From the NCBI GenBank assembly GCA_009746045.1, contig RPFO01000154.1:4034763-4098762 (forward strand): a stretch of DNA of 64,000 nucleotides, in the 5' to 3' direction. A program made the translations under genes and the position numbers. The notes under the pieces are model-generated. The model made no database searches, was not told where the DNA came from, and saw only the letters and a list, made by a program, of their open reading frames with translations. Of the stretch, positions 28,339-39,404 are shown one piece after another (position 1 is the first letter of the stretch; each line of letters opens with the position of its first letter). The stretch is from Mesostigma viride (Eukaryota > Streptophyta > Mesostigmatophyceae > Mesostigmatales > Mesostigmataceae).

Positions 28339-29142
28339 GCGAGCTTGAACGATCAGGGGAAGGCTTGGCTTCACTCCGTTTCCCTTGAGGGGAGCGTGGG
28401 GTCCGCATTCCTGCGCGCCCTCCCCATGAGCCCTTTGTTCACACTGGTTCCGGCCCTTTACGCCATCGCTCTCCGCCACCAGCTCTTTGCCCCGCAACCT
28501 CTCATCACGGCGGGTGCGTCCTGCGGCAGCTGCGGGCTTGCTCTGGATACTACTGGGACGCACTACATCGCGTGCATGGGTGGCCAGCAGAACCAGAACT
28601 GGTTCCTCTATCTCCATACCGCTCTCCTCCGGGTGGTGTGTGCCATGGTTCGGTCGGTCTTTCCCCACTCCACCATTAAGTGCGAGGACGCGGATGGGGC
28701 CGCCCTCTACTCACCCAACCACCGCCCCGACATTACCGTGCTTGACTACGACGGGCAGGGTTGCCACCTGCTCATCGATGTCTCCGTGGCTCGGCCGCTT
28801 TCCGGTCGCCACATCCTCCGGGCGGCTGTGGATGCCGGCGCTGCTGCCGCTGTGGCTGAGCGCGACAAGTTTGCCTCCTACGGCAATGTGGGGCCCCACC
28901 GGGTCATCCCCTTTGTCCTTGAGGAGTTCGGGGCCATGGGCCCCAAGACAGCGGAGTTTTTCCACGAGTGCTGCCAGCGCCGTGAAGACCGCCTCGACCT
29001 CGAGGGTCAGACCGCCCCGTGGTCGGCCCGCACGTGGTCCTCGTATTGGCGGCAGCGTCTGTCACTCGCCCTCACTCGCACCGTGGCTGATGTGTTATTC
29101 CGCCGCACCCGGGCCGACTTTGTCGCGACCCACGCGGTCTAG
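28333..29142 (+). CDS. LINE ORF2 C-terminal segment: zinc knuckle and restriction-like endonuclease (269 aa)
   Basis: The frame includes a C-x2-C-x9-H-x3-C knuckle (CGSCGLALDTTGTHYIAC), then HRPDITVLDY and HLLIDVSVARPL, the RPD...D-V pattern of PD-(D/E)xK endonucleases in R2-like and related LINEs. It ends with a basic helical tail (SYWRQRLSLALTRTVADVLFRR). The RT domain is missing, so this is a 5'-truncated retrotransposon copy. The DNA to about 29350 is its 3' untranslated part, because the same sequence recurs inverted at about 57000-57430. Homologous degenerate copies are at 24783-25945 and 57137-57437. Confidence 0.62.
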   Translation: MHASLNDQGKAWLHSVSLEGSVGSAFLRALPMSPLFTLVPALYAIALRHQLFAPQPLITAGASCGSCGLALDTTGTHYIACMGGQQNQNWFLYLHTALLRVVCAMVRSVFPHSTIKCEDADGAALYSPNHRPDITVLDYDGQGCHLLIDVSVARPLSGRHILRAAVDAGAAAAVAERDKFASYGNVGPHRVIPFVLEEFGAMGPKTAEFFHECCQRREDRLDLEGQTAPWSARTWSSYWRQRLSLALTRTVADVLFRRTRADFVATHAV

Positions 29143-29500
29143 ATTCCTTCCAGGCCTGCATGGTGGGCCGGCAGCGCTGTTGCTGCGTGTAGTTTTGTGA
29201 TGTATAGTTAGTTGTACCTTGTGCCGCTGGCGTGATCCTTGGATGTCTGTGTCAGATTACTATTAATTTCTTCAGGGTTATTCTCCCAGTCATCGGTTTT
29301 TTCCTTATGTTGCATGCCTATCTCACCTTCGTAATCTATCATTCTCAATGAATATATATACCTCTTGTAGTATTGGAACATCTCTGTTGGGTGGGAGTAT
29401 ATGTATGTAGCACATATATCCCTGAGAAGGGGCACTGATGTGGCTTTCAATATTACATTAATATGGCCCTTAGTAGTAGCTGAACCCTCGCCTGGCACGC
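29143..29500 (+). repeat. LINE 3' untranslated region
   Basis: The sequence from the ORF stop to about 29350 is found almost unchanged, in inverse orientation, at about 57000-57190. It defines the common 3' end of this LINE family. No gene is supported in it. Confidence 0.6.
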
Positions 29501-29574
29501 TTTACGCCAGTACCGGCCGGGCCCTGTGGCGCGAGCCCTTGGGCAATCTCTAGAGAGAAACAGGACTTAGTAGC

Positions 29575-30120
29575 TGTATAAGGCCTTGGTCCTCCCTATT
29601 CTTACGTACGGGGCCGAGAAGGCTGTGGACCCTCACCGCCGACCTTGCCAACAAGATCTGCCTTTCGATGGACGGCGTGGTCACCAACATGATGTGGTCA
29701 ATTTTCCGTGTGCCCAGGATACGCTGCTCATGTCCGCAATGAGGACTTGTATATAGGCATATGCCACTGTCTTATCACCAGCACCATCAAGTGCTCAGCG
29801 GCGCCTGCAGATAGTAGGGCACCGTTAGCTCGCACCAACCAGGTAGACACGCGTGGCCCCTCCGCAGGGCTGCGCCGGCCCCGCTCAGCCAGGCAGGCAC
29901 CTCCTCACGTGGGCCGGGCCCAGATGCAGGTTAGACGCCGCAAGGCCTTCAAAGAGCAGCTCGTACAGAGGACATGGGGGGCGCCTAGGACTCGATCGAT
30001 CTCCGTGATTTGGAAAAAGATTATGGACAACTAGGCCAAGTGGGCTCAGGTCGTAGAGGACAACGAACCCCCTCCAGTGGGGAAGCCGCGTGTTTGCAAA
30101 CGCGGGGAGCATGAGCACTA
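29575..30120 (+). pseudogene. Degenerate LINE RT 3' fragment
   Basis: Around 29582-29680 the sequence reads, with breaks, a stretch equivalent to ILTYGAE.WTLT.DLANK. That is the end of a LINE reverse transcriptase, seen more clearly at 32840-32925. Sequence to about 30120 is basic and unassignable. Confidence 0.45.
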
Positions 30121-30239
30121 GACAAGACCCCTACTAGGGTCGCAGGCACCATAGATATAGAGTAGGATTGACTTTGTAGATAGCTTAGACCGGGTGTAGG
30201 ATTGCGTGTTTCCATTAAAAAAAAAATTAAATTAAATTG

Positions 30240-30904
30240 TAACATGACTCTGTTGGGAGATCATATTATGTAGCACATATTCCTTGCTGGATGGATGGAG
30301 GTGGGCGAAGCCGCGAAACCTAGCTAATCTAACTCTAAGCTAATATAATCTAGAAAACCCTAGCTACTCTACTCAGCAAAGCGCCCCGGCCGCGTGTTTC
30401 CATCGATCCATCCATTCCTCCATCCATCCATCGGGGTTAATGCTCCGTGACTCCCCAACGGGAGCACGAGTTTAATAGTCCGTAAACCACCCACGAGTAG
30501 TCCGTTAATTAATTAATACACTCTGGGCTACTTCTTGCTGAATTAAATTATAACATGCCTCCGTTGGGAGATCATGTAGCACATATTCCATGATGGATGG
30601 GTGGAGTGGAGGAAGCCGCGTAATCGAACTAACTAACCTAACTCTAATGAGCTATCTAGTCTAGAAAATCCTAACTATGCTACTCATCAACACGCCTCCT
30701 CCTGCTGAAATTGGTAGGGTGTAAACTACACCTGCTCTGGGTGCACAAAGTGCACCTGCACCATATACCTATCTATTCCAGCAGCTAAGGTGCGGGCATA
30801 GATAGGGTGGAAGATGATCATGGCTATACAATGGCTAGGGCATGGCGTTTCCGCAGAGATTATTAGCTCGAGATCTCCATAGGCAAAGCTTGGCTAAATA
30901 TTAA
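30240..30904. repeat. Dispersed repeats, no gene seen
   Basis: Two diverged tandem copies of a unit (30239-30530 and 30545-30760) contain 'ctccgttgggagatcat.tagcacatattcc', 'gtgga.gaagccgcg' and 'ctaactctaa'. Related phrases (ctccgttgggag, tagcacata, ggtgcaccagggcac) recur at 34735-34900, 54330-54760 and 56570-56760. These are dispersed host repeats, not genes. Confidence 0.6.
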
Positions 30905-31215
30905 AGCTTAATGCATCATCCTAGGGGAGTCCCACCACAGGCCGCGCGCGGCAGGGCCGCCACCCGTGGACTTTTCGTGATAGACTCGGCATGGACATGT
31001 GCTACACTACACGTGACGGGCTCACACCCGGGCAGCCTCCTGGTTTGTCTGTGATATGGAGGCAGATGGTACGCAAGGATAGATGGCAAGTAGTGATGAA
31101 GGATGAGACCACCCCCAAGTCTGTGGGGGCTCCGCGTGTGACCGCGTATGGCATTCATAGCGGTTCGGGCCGCGGTGCCCACACCCCTGTAACTAGGACC
31201 TAGATAGCTTACACC
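30905..31215. repeat. Dispersed repeat copy 1 (related to 33190-33480)
   Basis: This roughly 300-bp block, containing 'ccgcgcgcggcagggccgcc' and 'ggcattcatagcg.ttcgg', is repeated with few differences at 33200-33480. It is repeated again in part inside the palindrome and at 33781-33920. Confidence 0.7.
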
Positions 31216-31439
31216 ATCCATTCCTGGACACGCCTGCGTCACGCCCAACGGCCCGCCGGCGGCGCGCGCAGCCGGCGCCGCGGACGCTCTCTGGCTCACC
31301 GCAGCAGCTAGCAGCTCGACCAGTGGTATTCCTCCCAGTCCCGACTGCTCGGCGCCCCCCCGCCGCCTCCGCCGCTTGGCCCTCTGGCGGCCGCACACCT
31401 GGCAGTCGCGCCTGCGGACGTCCCTGCGCCGCCCACGCC

Positions 31440-33145
31440 GCCCGCCGCTGAGCAGGACTACACGTACCCAGCCCTGACGGAACCCCTGGCCGACCCCAAC
31501 GAGCTACCGCCGTTCACCGAGCTCGAGCTGAGCACCGCCGCCAAGCAACTCCACTTCTACGCCGCCGTTGGACCTGATCAGCTCCCAGCCCCGGTGATTA
31601 AGCTGACGGCGCTCACGGGGTCCTGTTTGACGTCTGCAACCGGACCCTGCTTGCCGACGCGCCGCCGATTCCTGAGTGGCAGCACAGCGCTACCGTATTA
31701 TGCTGTACAAAAACAAAGGTTCCTGCATGGCCAGACTTGACTCACCTTGCTTACCTTTGCAGTTCTGGCAGTCAGATCGGCCAGCTTCGATCCGCTCAAC
31801 AGCGTCTCCAAGCGACGACGACCCTCGACCAGGTCAGCCAAGCAACCGCTCAACTGGGACATGACGCACGTCCGCTCCTCCGGGCTAAAAACATGACGAC
31901 CCCGCCAACTACCGAGGAGTCTGCATCCAAAGCGCCGCACTCAAGTTGTTCATGCACATGATCCTCAACCGCCTTCGTTCTGCTCTCGACTGTCAGTGAC
32001 CTAGGGGAAAGTCAAATGGGCTTTCGTCCTGGGCGCAACACCGTCATGGCCATCTTCGTCGCGCGTCGCCTCTTTGAGGAAATCGCTCTCCTGCAACCTG
32101 GTGAGTTTCCCGCCATCCTGATCTTCGTCGTCTTCATCAAGGCTTTTGATTATGTCCTCTGGGACGCTCTACTATGGGCTGTACTTGCTCGCGCTCGCGT
32201 CCCCACTCCCCTGATTACCGTCATCCGCACGCTGTATGAGGGGTCGACCACTTCGGTGCGCACTCAACACGGCATTACCCCGCCATGCCCACTGCAGACC
32301 GGCGTCCATGGCAGGGTTGCGTCCTGTCGCCGTACCTGTTATTATTGTAGTAGTGGATTATGTTATGCGCCAGGCACATGCTTGCTTTGCTAGCATTGCA
32401 GGCCGCGTGCCCCTGGCCTAGCGATCACGAACGAGCTTGGGGAAGGGGGGCCGACTAACAAGCAGAAGTTACTAGCTGACCTCATTCATGCCGACGACAT
32501 CACGCTCATCGAGAAGCCGGAGTCTGCCCAACTAATTTGGCTGGACTGCCTGCATGGCGCTCGAGGCTCGGGCGGTTGGTCTAGAAATCAGCCCCCAAAC
32601 GGAGACCCTGGCCCTCGGCATGGCAGGGCCCTCACCCACACTCCGCCTCTTAGACGACACTGAGGTCAACTACCCTCCTTCAGGCCGCTTCAAGCTGCTC
32701 GGCAGTTGGCTTCCCGACTGCGAGGACGACATGACGACACGGATCGGCATGGCGTGGGCGCACCTCCATGACCACCGCCGCTGGTGGAGCGACCCCGCCC
32801 TACCCCGGATCGTCAAGCGTGACCTCTTCAAGGTCGTCATTCTGACGATCCTGACCTACGGCGCCGAGACCTGGACACTGACGCAGGAGCTGGAGCAACG
32901 ACTCGACGGCGCCGTCACCAAGTAAGTAAGTAAAGTAAGTAAGTACTTGCGTGTCATGTGCAAAGGCATGCCACGCCGTCACCAAGATGCTGCGCAAGGC
33001 CCTTAACATCCCCTTTGGTCTGCACATTAGTAATGAGGATTTGTACGCTGATTTGCCCTATGTTTCCCACATTATTAGGCACAGGCGCCTGGGCCTAGCC
33101 GCCGTGGCACCTGGCCCGCACAGATCAGGTAGATACATCAGATAG
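31440..33145 (+). pseudogene. Degenerate LINE reverse transcriptase
   Basis: Broken frames together read an RT domain. They begin with VGPDQLPAPVIKL near 31570. ANYRGV.IQSAALKLFMHMILNRL follows near 31905-31980, then MGFRPGRNTVMAIFVARRLFEE at 32016. A degenerate palm region and the catalytic-box equivalent LIHADDITLIE come next, at 32481-32513. LLGSW.PDCEDDMTTRIGMAWAHL and ILTYGAETWTLTQELEQRLDGAV end the frame at about 32925. Several frameshifts and a lost V-x-Q-G-C-x-L-S box show it is inactive. The family looks like an ordinary endonuclease-type LINE and differs from the one with the zinc-knuckle endonuclease. A short (TAAG)n run interrupts it at 32922-32945. Confidence 0.65.
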
Positions 33146-33189
33146 ACTAGCTGGCACCAAACCCGCCCAGCCTGGGCGATATGTCCTCA

Positions 33190-33371
33190 CCTGGCGTGCC
33201 CCCAGCCGCGCGCGGCAGGGCCGCCACCCTTGGACTTTTCGTGATAGACTCGGCATGGACATGTGCTACGCTAGACGTGACGGGCTCACACCCGGGCAGC
33301 CTCCTGGTTTGTCTGTAATATGGAGGCAGATGGTGCGCAAGGATAGATGGCAAGTAGTGATGAAGGAGACC
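33190..33371. repeat. Dispersed repeat copy 2
   Basis: This is a second copy of the block at 30905-31215. It runs directly into the large palindrome. Confidence 0.65.
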
Positions 33372-33780
33372 ACCCCCAAGCCTGTGGGGGCTCCGCGTGT
33401 GACCAAGTATGGCATTCATAGCGATTCGGGCCGCGGTGCCCACACCCCTGTAACTAGGACCTAGATAGCTTACACCGTCCATTCCATCCCATGTTCCCCT
33501 CCCACTGAGGACTTATGCTCACGTGACGCAGTCACGTGTCTATTAATTAATTAATTAATTAATTAATTAATGGAGGCAGATGGTGCGCAGGGATTAATTA
33601 ATTAATTAATAGACACGTGACTGCGTCACGTGAGCATAAGTCCTCAGTGGGAGGGGAACATGGGATGGAATGGATGGTATAAGCTATCTAGGTCCTAGTT
33701 ACAGGGGTGTGGGCACCGCGGCCCGAATCGCTATGAATGCCATACTTGGTCACACGCGGAGCCCCCACAGGCTTGGGGGT
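33372..33780. repeat. 409-bp near-perfect palindrome
   Basis: Left and right arms of about 185-190 bp are reverse complements. Paired positions sum to 67152, so the axis is near 33576. The centre is ATTA repeats around 'ggaggcagatggtgcgcagg'. Each arm contains the E-box-like CACGTGACTGCGTCACGTG. Long perfect arms suggest a recent fold-back duplication. Confidence 0.8.
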
Positions 33781-34140
33781 GCGCAAGGATAGATGGCAAG
33801 TAGTGATGAAGGAGACCACCCCCAAGCCTGTGGGGGCTCCGCGTGTGACCCAAGTATGGCATTCATAGCGATTCGGGCCGCGGTGCCCACACCCCTGTAA
33901 CTAGGACCTAGATAGCTTACACCATCCATTCCATCCCATGTTCCCCTCCCACTGAGGACTTATGCTCACGTGACGCAGTCACGTGTCTATTAATTAATAA
34001 TTAATCCATTCCATCCCATGTTCCCCTCCCACTGAGGACTTATGCTCACGTGACGCAGTCACGTGTCTATTAATCAATTAATTCATCCCATGTTCCCCTC
34101 CCACTGAGGACTTGTGCTCACGTGACGCAGTCACGTGTCT
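33781..34140. repeat. Direct repeats next to the palindrome
   Basis: Positions 33781-33990 repeat 33335-33545. A shorter unit ('ccatgttcccctcccactga' to 'cgcagtcacgtgtctattaa') then recurs twice more before 34150. The array seems to have grown by tandem and inverted duplication. Confidence 0.75.
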
Positions 34141-34985
34141 ATTAATTAATTAATAAATTAATCATAGGCGCACATGCGCATTTAGGCGTGGGCCACGTGC
34201 TAAGCTAAGCCTGACTAGTCTTCACTACTGCTATATATTCCCTAGGCTGGGGCTGCTGGGGTGGTTGGGGGGTTCGCCATGCATGCATGCGGCTTTCCAA
34301 CTCGGAGGCATTTTCCCACCGACTAGCTGCCTGAACCCCACAAAACGTTAGCATAAACTCCACACAACGTGGATGTGAATGCGGCATGCGCTAGCCGCTG
34401 ACTAGTACCATATTTTGCTGTCTCGCTTTATAATTCCACTGTTGGCCATGTGCCCATGTCATCCATCACATGAAGTCGCATTAATTAAAATTAATTAATT
34501 ATTATTCATCAATTTCACTCGTGCGCCCGTTGTCAACTAAATTGATCTAACTACATTTGTTACAAGGCGCCCATTTGTTTGGACATAACGGATCCACATA
34601 CGCCCAGCTGTAAGGCCGCCAACTATGGAAGCATATACTGCCTGCACGCCCCACTTTGCGTCATTCCACTAGCCATGCCAAGAAAAGAAACATGACTGCC
34701 CATAAAAAATTTATAATCTCATCAACCACATAGGTGCACCATGTGATCTCACAAGGTGGTGTGCAGGTGCACTTTGTGTACCCAGAGCACGCGTAGTTTA
34801 CACCCTACCCTTGCAGGAAGTAGCCCAGAATGTATTAAAAGCCATATGCCCCTTCTCAGGGATATGTGCTACATGTACCCCCAACAGAGTTATGTTCCTT
34901 ATTAATTAATTAATTAATCTCACACGGACCTTACCAGGGGGGGGGGGGGGCACCAAGCATTTCACAAAACAGCTCATTACCGGCA
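34141..34985. other. No gene seen
   Basis: AT-richer DNA with ATTA runs and a fragment of the 'ggtgcac.ttgt' dispersed repeat near 34735-34870, then a G-run at 34938. No coding region is supported. Confidence 0.45.
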
Positions 34986-35267
34986 TCAGCTGTGCAGGCA
35001 CAGAAGCCCATTGGCCATTGCCACAGCGTACACGTAACTCTCCAACCCATATACATGACGGAGGGGGCTCTGTGACTCCACATGAAGCGCGGCCATCCCG
35101 TAGAGGTCGATGCGGCTGCACAGCTCCGAGTGGACGAGCGTGGTGACCAGCTTGAAGGTGGGCGAGGGGCCCAGCTTTTTCTTGTCAGTGGCATCGAGGC
35201 CCGGCAGGTCAGCAAACTTGAGCAGCAGGGAGTAGAGCTGGACATCTGCTGTGTGGTCACTCAAAGA
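34986..35267 (-). CDS. Probable last exon of an unknown host gene (93 aa)
   Basis: The frame starts after a good acceptor (cccccgcacatcAG) at 35268 and runs 94 codons in phase 0 to a stop at 34986. It reads well-composed helical protein (VQLYSLLLKFADLPGLDATDKKKLG..., LCSRIDLYGMAALHVESQSP). I do not recognise a domain. Upstream exons should lie beyond the satellite at 35.4-35.95 kb, but none could be identified. Confidence 0.45.
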   Translation of the reverse strand, partial: SLSDHTADVQLYSLLLKFADLPGLDATDKKKLGPSPTFKLVTTLVHSELCSRIDLYGMAALHVESQSPLRHVYGLESYVYAVAMANGLLCLHS

Positions 35268-35419
35268 CTGATGTGCGGGGGAAAGAAGAAGGGTAGGGGG
35301 GTGGAAGGAGGACGAGAGGGATGGAGGAGGTGGGAGAGGGGGGGGTGGAGAGGGGGGGGTGGAGAGGCGAGGGTTGCCATGTTCAGCCCACACGAGCAGC
35401 GCATGCATGTTTCACGCAC

Positions 35420-35945
35420 ACGCACACACACACACGCACACGCACACGCACACGCACACGCACACGCACACGCACACGCACACGCACACGCACACGCACA
35501 CGCACACGCACACGCACACGCACACGCACACGCACACGCACACGCACACGCACACGCACACGCACACAACACTATACTTCAGTGACCACACACGCACACG
35601 CACACGCACACAACACTATACTTCAGTGACCACACACGCACACGCACACGCACACGCACACAACACTATACTTCAGTGACCACACACGCACACGCACACG
35701 CACACAACACTATACTTCAGTGACCACACGCACACGCACACGCACACAACACTATACTTCAGTGACCACACACGCACACGCACACGCACACAACACTATA
35801 CTTCAGTGACCACACACGCACACGCACACGCACACAACACTATACTTCAGTGACCACACACGCACACGCACACGCACACAACACTATACTTCAGTGACCA
35901 CACACGCACACGCACACGCACACAACACTATACTTCAGTGACCAC
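35420..35945. repeat. (CACACG)n and derived 44-bp minisatellite
   Basis: About 150 bp of CACACG hexamers pass into about nine units made of the hexamer run plus 'aacactatacttcagtgacc'. All long His/Thr/Arg or Val/Cys frames here come from the repeat. Confidence 0.95.
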
Positions 35946-38024
35946 ACACACACTGAAACGCACGAGCTGTGATGGATAGTGAGATCCCCTGGTCCTTGCT
36001 CCATAGGGCGGTGTAACGAATAGAATGCCTTGAGCCAGTGGGTGCGGCGCAGGAGGGAGGCAGAACACAGGAGACTTGTGAGAAGAGATGTGATGGGGAG
36101 TGGGGAAGGGGGTGCAAGCAAGCACAGGCAAGTTGGTAAGGTGGATCCACCACAGCAACCCTGTCATCCGCATGCCTTGCGGTCATAAAACCAGGCAAGG
36201 GGTATCGGGTAGGTCGCGAGGAAATACCGTTACTTACATACTTAAATATTTATGGGGTAGGGCTTCAATAAAAGGAATGGCGGTCTAGCGAGCATGTGCG
36301 AGAGCCAAAGGCCGGAGCTCCGGTACGAGCAGCCGTCCATGATCCATTTACACAAAATAAATATACTGACCAGCAAAAAATATATGACCTGCCGATACTA
36401 GTCATGCCTTAACTATACTTGCAAACCTAGTAGTAAATATGTTATCCATAACACAAAATAATCATGACATGTCGTCTATCATCGTGAGGGTAATCGCTCC
36501 GAGGCTCCGCCATGGGACCCATCGGTCAAGCTATTGCCATGTGTGAAGGCAATCAAGTCTACGCGAACGTAAACGGATAAGGAGCGCGGCGAGGAACAAG
36601 CTATCGCCACGTGGTCCCCCCAAAACAATGTAGGTGAAAGAGTAAGGAAACTTGGCATTGGTAGGTTCTTTACTACTCCATCCAGTTCAGAGGACATGGT
36701 TGCCACGTGTCCACCCAAGTACCTGCAGGGACGCGAAAGGTTTATCGTGGTGTGTGCCGAGCGGGAGCCGCATGTGCCGGCCCCCCTCCATGATGTACAT
36801 CTTCGTGGGGGGGGCACCCGCTGTGGTACTGGCATCCGGTTCGCTCTTGTCCTGTACATGAGCGAGACAAAAGGGCAGGCGCGTCAACGGTGAGCTTTAA
36901 ATCATCGGCACAGGCATCCAAGTTGTGGTTCTCCTGTGGGCAGAACAACAAGACGCACACACAGTCGAAAGGAGTAGCAACTACACCCCCCCCATGAGGT
37001 TTAAGATTCTCAGGTTTAAGATCTCGAGACCCTAGATTTTGGAATTTCTGGTTTGAGATTGCAGGGATGGTTTTGGGAAAGATCAGAAAAGTAGGCACCA
37101 AAGGCTGCTAAGTAGCGGTCAGTGGTACGCGAGGGAGGGGGGTTGTGCCTACTTGATGTTTAAGATTGCCAGTCCTGGATTCAAGTTTCAGGTTTAAGAT
37201 CGCAGCCCTGGATCGATCGGACCCCATTCTTAAACCTGAAAGGGGGGGTGTACACCCGTTGGTGCTGCCATCCGACTGCTCATATCTATCTGCAGACCAG
37301 AAGGACAGGCTTACAACAACGAGCGGCACAGTTCATGGGTGCTGGCCTCCGGTTGTTCCGGTCTTGTGTGGCAGCCGGGGTGGTACGGCGCCTGGGAGTT
37401 GTTCATGTCTTGTGGTGGTATGATGTCTTGTGGTGGTATGATGCCTGGGAGTAAGGCGCATGGCCCCATGATACGGGCCATACTCTGAAGTACTCATAAA
37501 TTGAGAAGTACTCATTCCTATCGAGACTGATTCCGTGGTATGCGCCATGTGAAGACCTACAAAAAAGGAAAGCAACAAACGACAGCAACAAATGGCAGCG
37601 ACAAACGACAGCAACCAATGACGTCGACAAACGACAGTAACAAACGACAGAAACACACCTCCTGAAAGGGACAACACCCATTGGGGCCCCACGCCCACCT
37701 CAGTCCTCGTTTGACTGCTTCGCACGGTGCCCACCGCAAAAGGGTTCAGAATCCGCTTGTCTCATACGGTGACGATCTGAGCCACTGCCCACCCCAGGTC
37801 CATCCCCCCCCCCCCCCCGCCCCCCACCTACAATACGGAAGCCCACCACTTGCTGGCTTGTGGAGGTCCAGAGTGCAGCCGTGGTCAACCAGGAGTCACC
37901 TTTGGCCGGCTTCCGCCGGCGTGACCCAGTGAGTAGTACTGCTACTCACATCCGCCCCCGTGGGGCTAGCAGTTAGATTCGATCCACTGGTTCATATTGG
38001 AGAATTTCGAACGCACTTGCACCG
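35946..38024. other. No gene seen
   Basis: No exon with recognisable domains. 37000-37240 has repeated phrases ('aggtttaagat', 'ctggattcaag') and 37400-37445 a tandem 'tgtcttgtggtggtatga'. 37570-37660 repeats 'aacgacagcaacaaa', and there is a C-run at 37806. All are simple or dispersed repeats. Confidence 0.4.
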
Positions 38025-38155
38025 CTCTCCGGTCAAGAGCTTTTTCGCCGTTGGGCTATCGCTTGGGATGCCTTCGGATCAGGAGACCCCTATAGCCACA
38101 AAATCATGCAAGAGGTCCTGTGCTCGAATCCGGTATGGTACCAAACTATTTCACT
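38025..38155 (+). repeat. tRNA-derived SINE-like repeat
   Basis: It contains 'ctccggtcaagagc', 'gttgggctatcgc', 'ggatgccttcggatcaggag' and a B-box-like 'gctcgaatccgg'. Shared copies are near 52190-52335 and 53990-54120, and a minus-strand copy at 1-90. Confidence 0.5.
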
Positions 38156-38352
38156 GTTCTCACGTCGACAAACACAATGACAAATGAAGGGCCCCCCAAA
38201 AGAGGAAGCATCCAACAGGCCCGCCGAAGGAGGAAGCCCCCACCGATCGCCAGCGCGATCGACCGTCCTCCATCCATCGTGATTGGCAGACAGCGGCCAC
38301 ACCAACCCTCACGCCGACAACCACGGTGACAAATGAACAGCGTTCCCCTCAC

Positions 38353-38633
38353 CTCGAGAAACGCGACACTTGTGCGGCTGCCTGTGGCCATCTCGCGCCC
38401 GTTGGTGGGCACCCCCTCGGCGCGGATGACGGAATCGTGTGCGTCAATCGCAGGGCCATGCATGCTCTGCAGCAGCGCCGCGCCGTCTGGGCCCACGATC
38501 GCGCAGCGCCCGAGCGAGCCGCGGGCCAGGCCCAGGTGCAGGCGGTCACCCAGAAGACCGCACGCGCGTCCCAGGGACGTGCAGGTGTGGCCGCCAGGGT
38601 GCAGGAGGGAGAGAACGCCATGCACGGTGGCCT
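38353..38633 (-). CDS. Exon with sialyltransferase (GT29) L-motif
   Basis: Between an acceptor (acggttgccAG at 38634) and a donor (CTCGAG|GTGAGG at 38353) the frame reads LGRCAIVGPDGAALLQ, then GPAIDAHDSVIRAEGVPT, then EMATGSRTSVAF. This matches the sialylmotif L of GT29 glycosyltransferases (C-x-VG-x-G-x-L, IDxHDxVxR, then G.xT). The motif binds CMP-sugar donors in the Golgi. GT29-like proteins occur in plants and algae, where the true substrate may be another acidic sugar. Other exons, including motif S, were not located. The exon is 281 nt and needs a split codon at its start. Confidence 0.6.
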
Positions 38634-39037
38634 CTGGCAACCGTTGGCATGATGACAGAGAGACATATGCAGATGCTATTAGCATGTTGGCATGAAGAGC
38701 AGCCGATCATTGGTGTCGATGCAGACAGAGGCAAACATGGAGGCAAATAGTGGGGCGGGGGGATTGGTACAAAAACACCATGGCCGCGGGCGTTCGGCGC
38801 AATACGCCAACACATCGAAACGCTATCACAGAACATTAGGCGGGGGGGGCGAGCGCACTGGTGCACCAGGGCCTCTACCGTGGGGCATAAATACTGGGGA
38901 AAAACGAGGGAGGCAAGCTATAGGTGGTCATCAGCATCGCTCGCAACGTGGCATCTGCCGTGGGTACAGATGCAAGTGCACACACAGTCATGCAACAATT
39001 TCACAATCCCAAGGGGGTTGTTCACAAAGCCGTAGTG

Positions 39038-39255
39038 CGAGTGTGGGATGCTGCTGCGTAAGGCATCAACGGTCCTATTTGGCATATACGGGAGTGTGGG
39101 ATGCTGCTGCGTAAGGCATCAACGGTCCTATTTGGCATATATGGGAGTGTGGGATGCTGCTGCGTAAGGCATCAACGGTCCTATTTGGCATATATGGGAG
39201 TGTGGGATGCTGCTGCGTAAGGCATCAACGGTCCTATTTGGCATATATGGGAGTC
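39038..39255. repeat. Tandem repeat, four 53-bp units
   Basis: Units of 'ggagtgtgggatgctgctgc' to 'ggtcctatttggcatata' recur every 53 bp. Units 2-4 are almost identical. Confidence 0.9.
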
Positions 39256-39404
39256 GTGTCCGTGTAAGGCATACTGACTTATTGGATATACGTAGTAGTC
39301 CTTCAAACACAAGACAAGAGCACGACCTCTTGGCGCCAGAAAACCAAGAAAAAGGACATGGTCACAAACATAGTCATAAACAGCAGAAAAAGGTTAACGT
39401 GAAA

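Noticed and set aside
28339-28668. N-terminal 110 residues of the RT open frame
   Set aside because: This part is exactly antisense to the conserved LINE endonuclease ORF, so it is not taken as RT coding sequence.
35082-35679. Long His/Ala, Arg/Thr and Val/Cys frames
   Set aside because: They are translations of the CACACG satellite.
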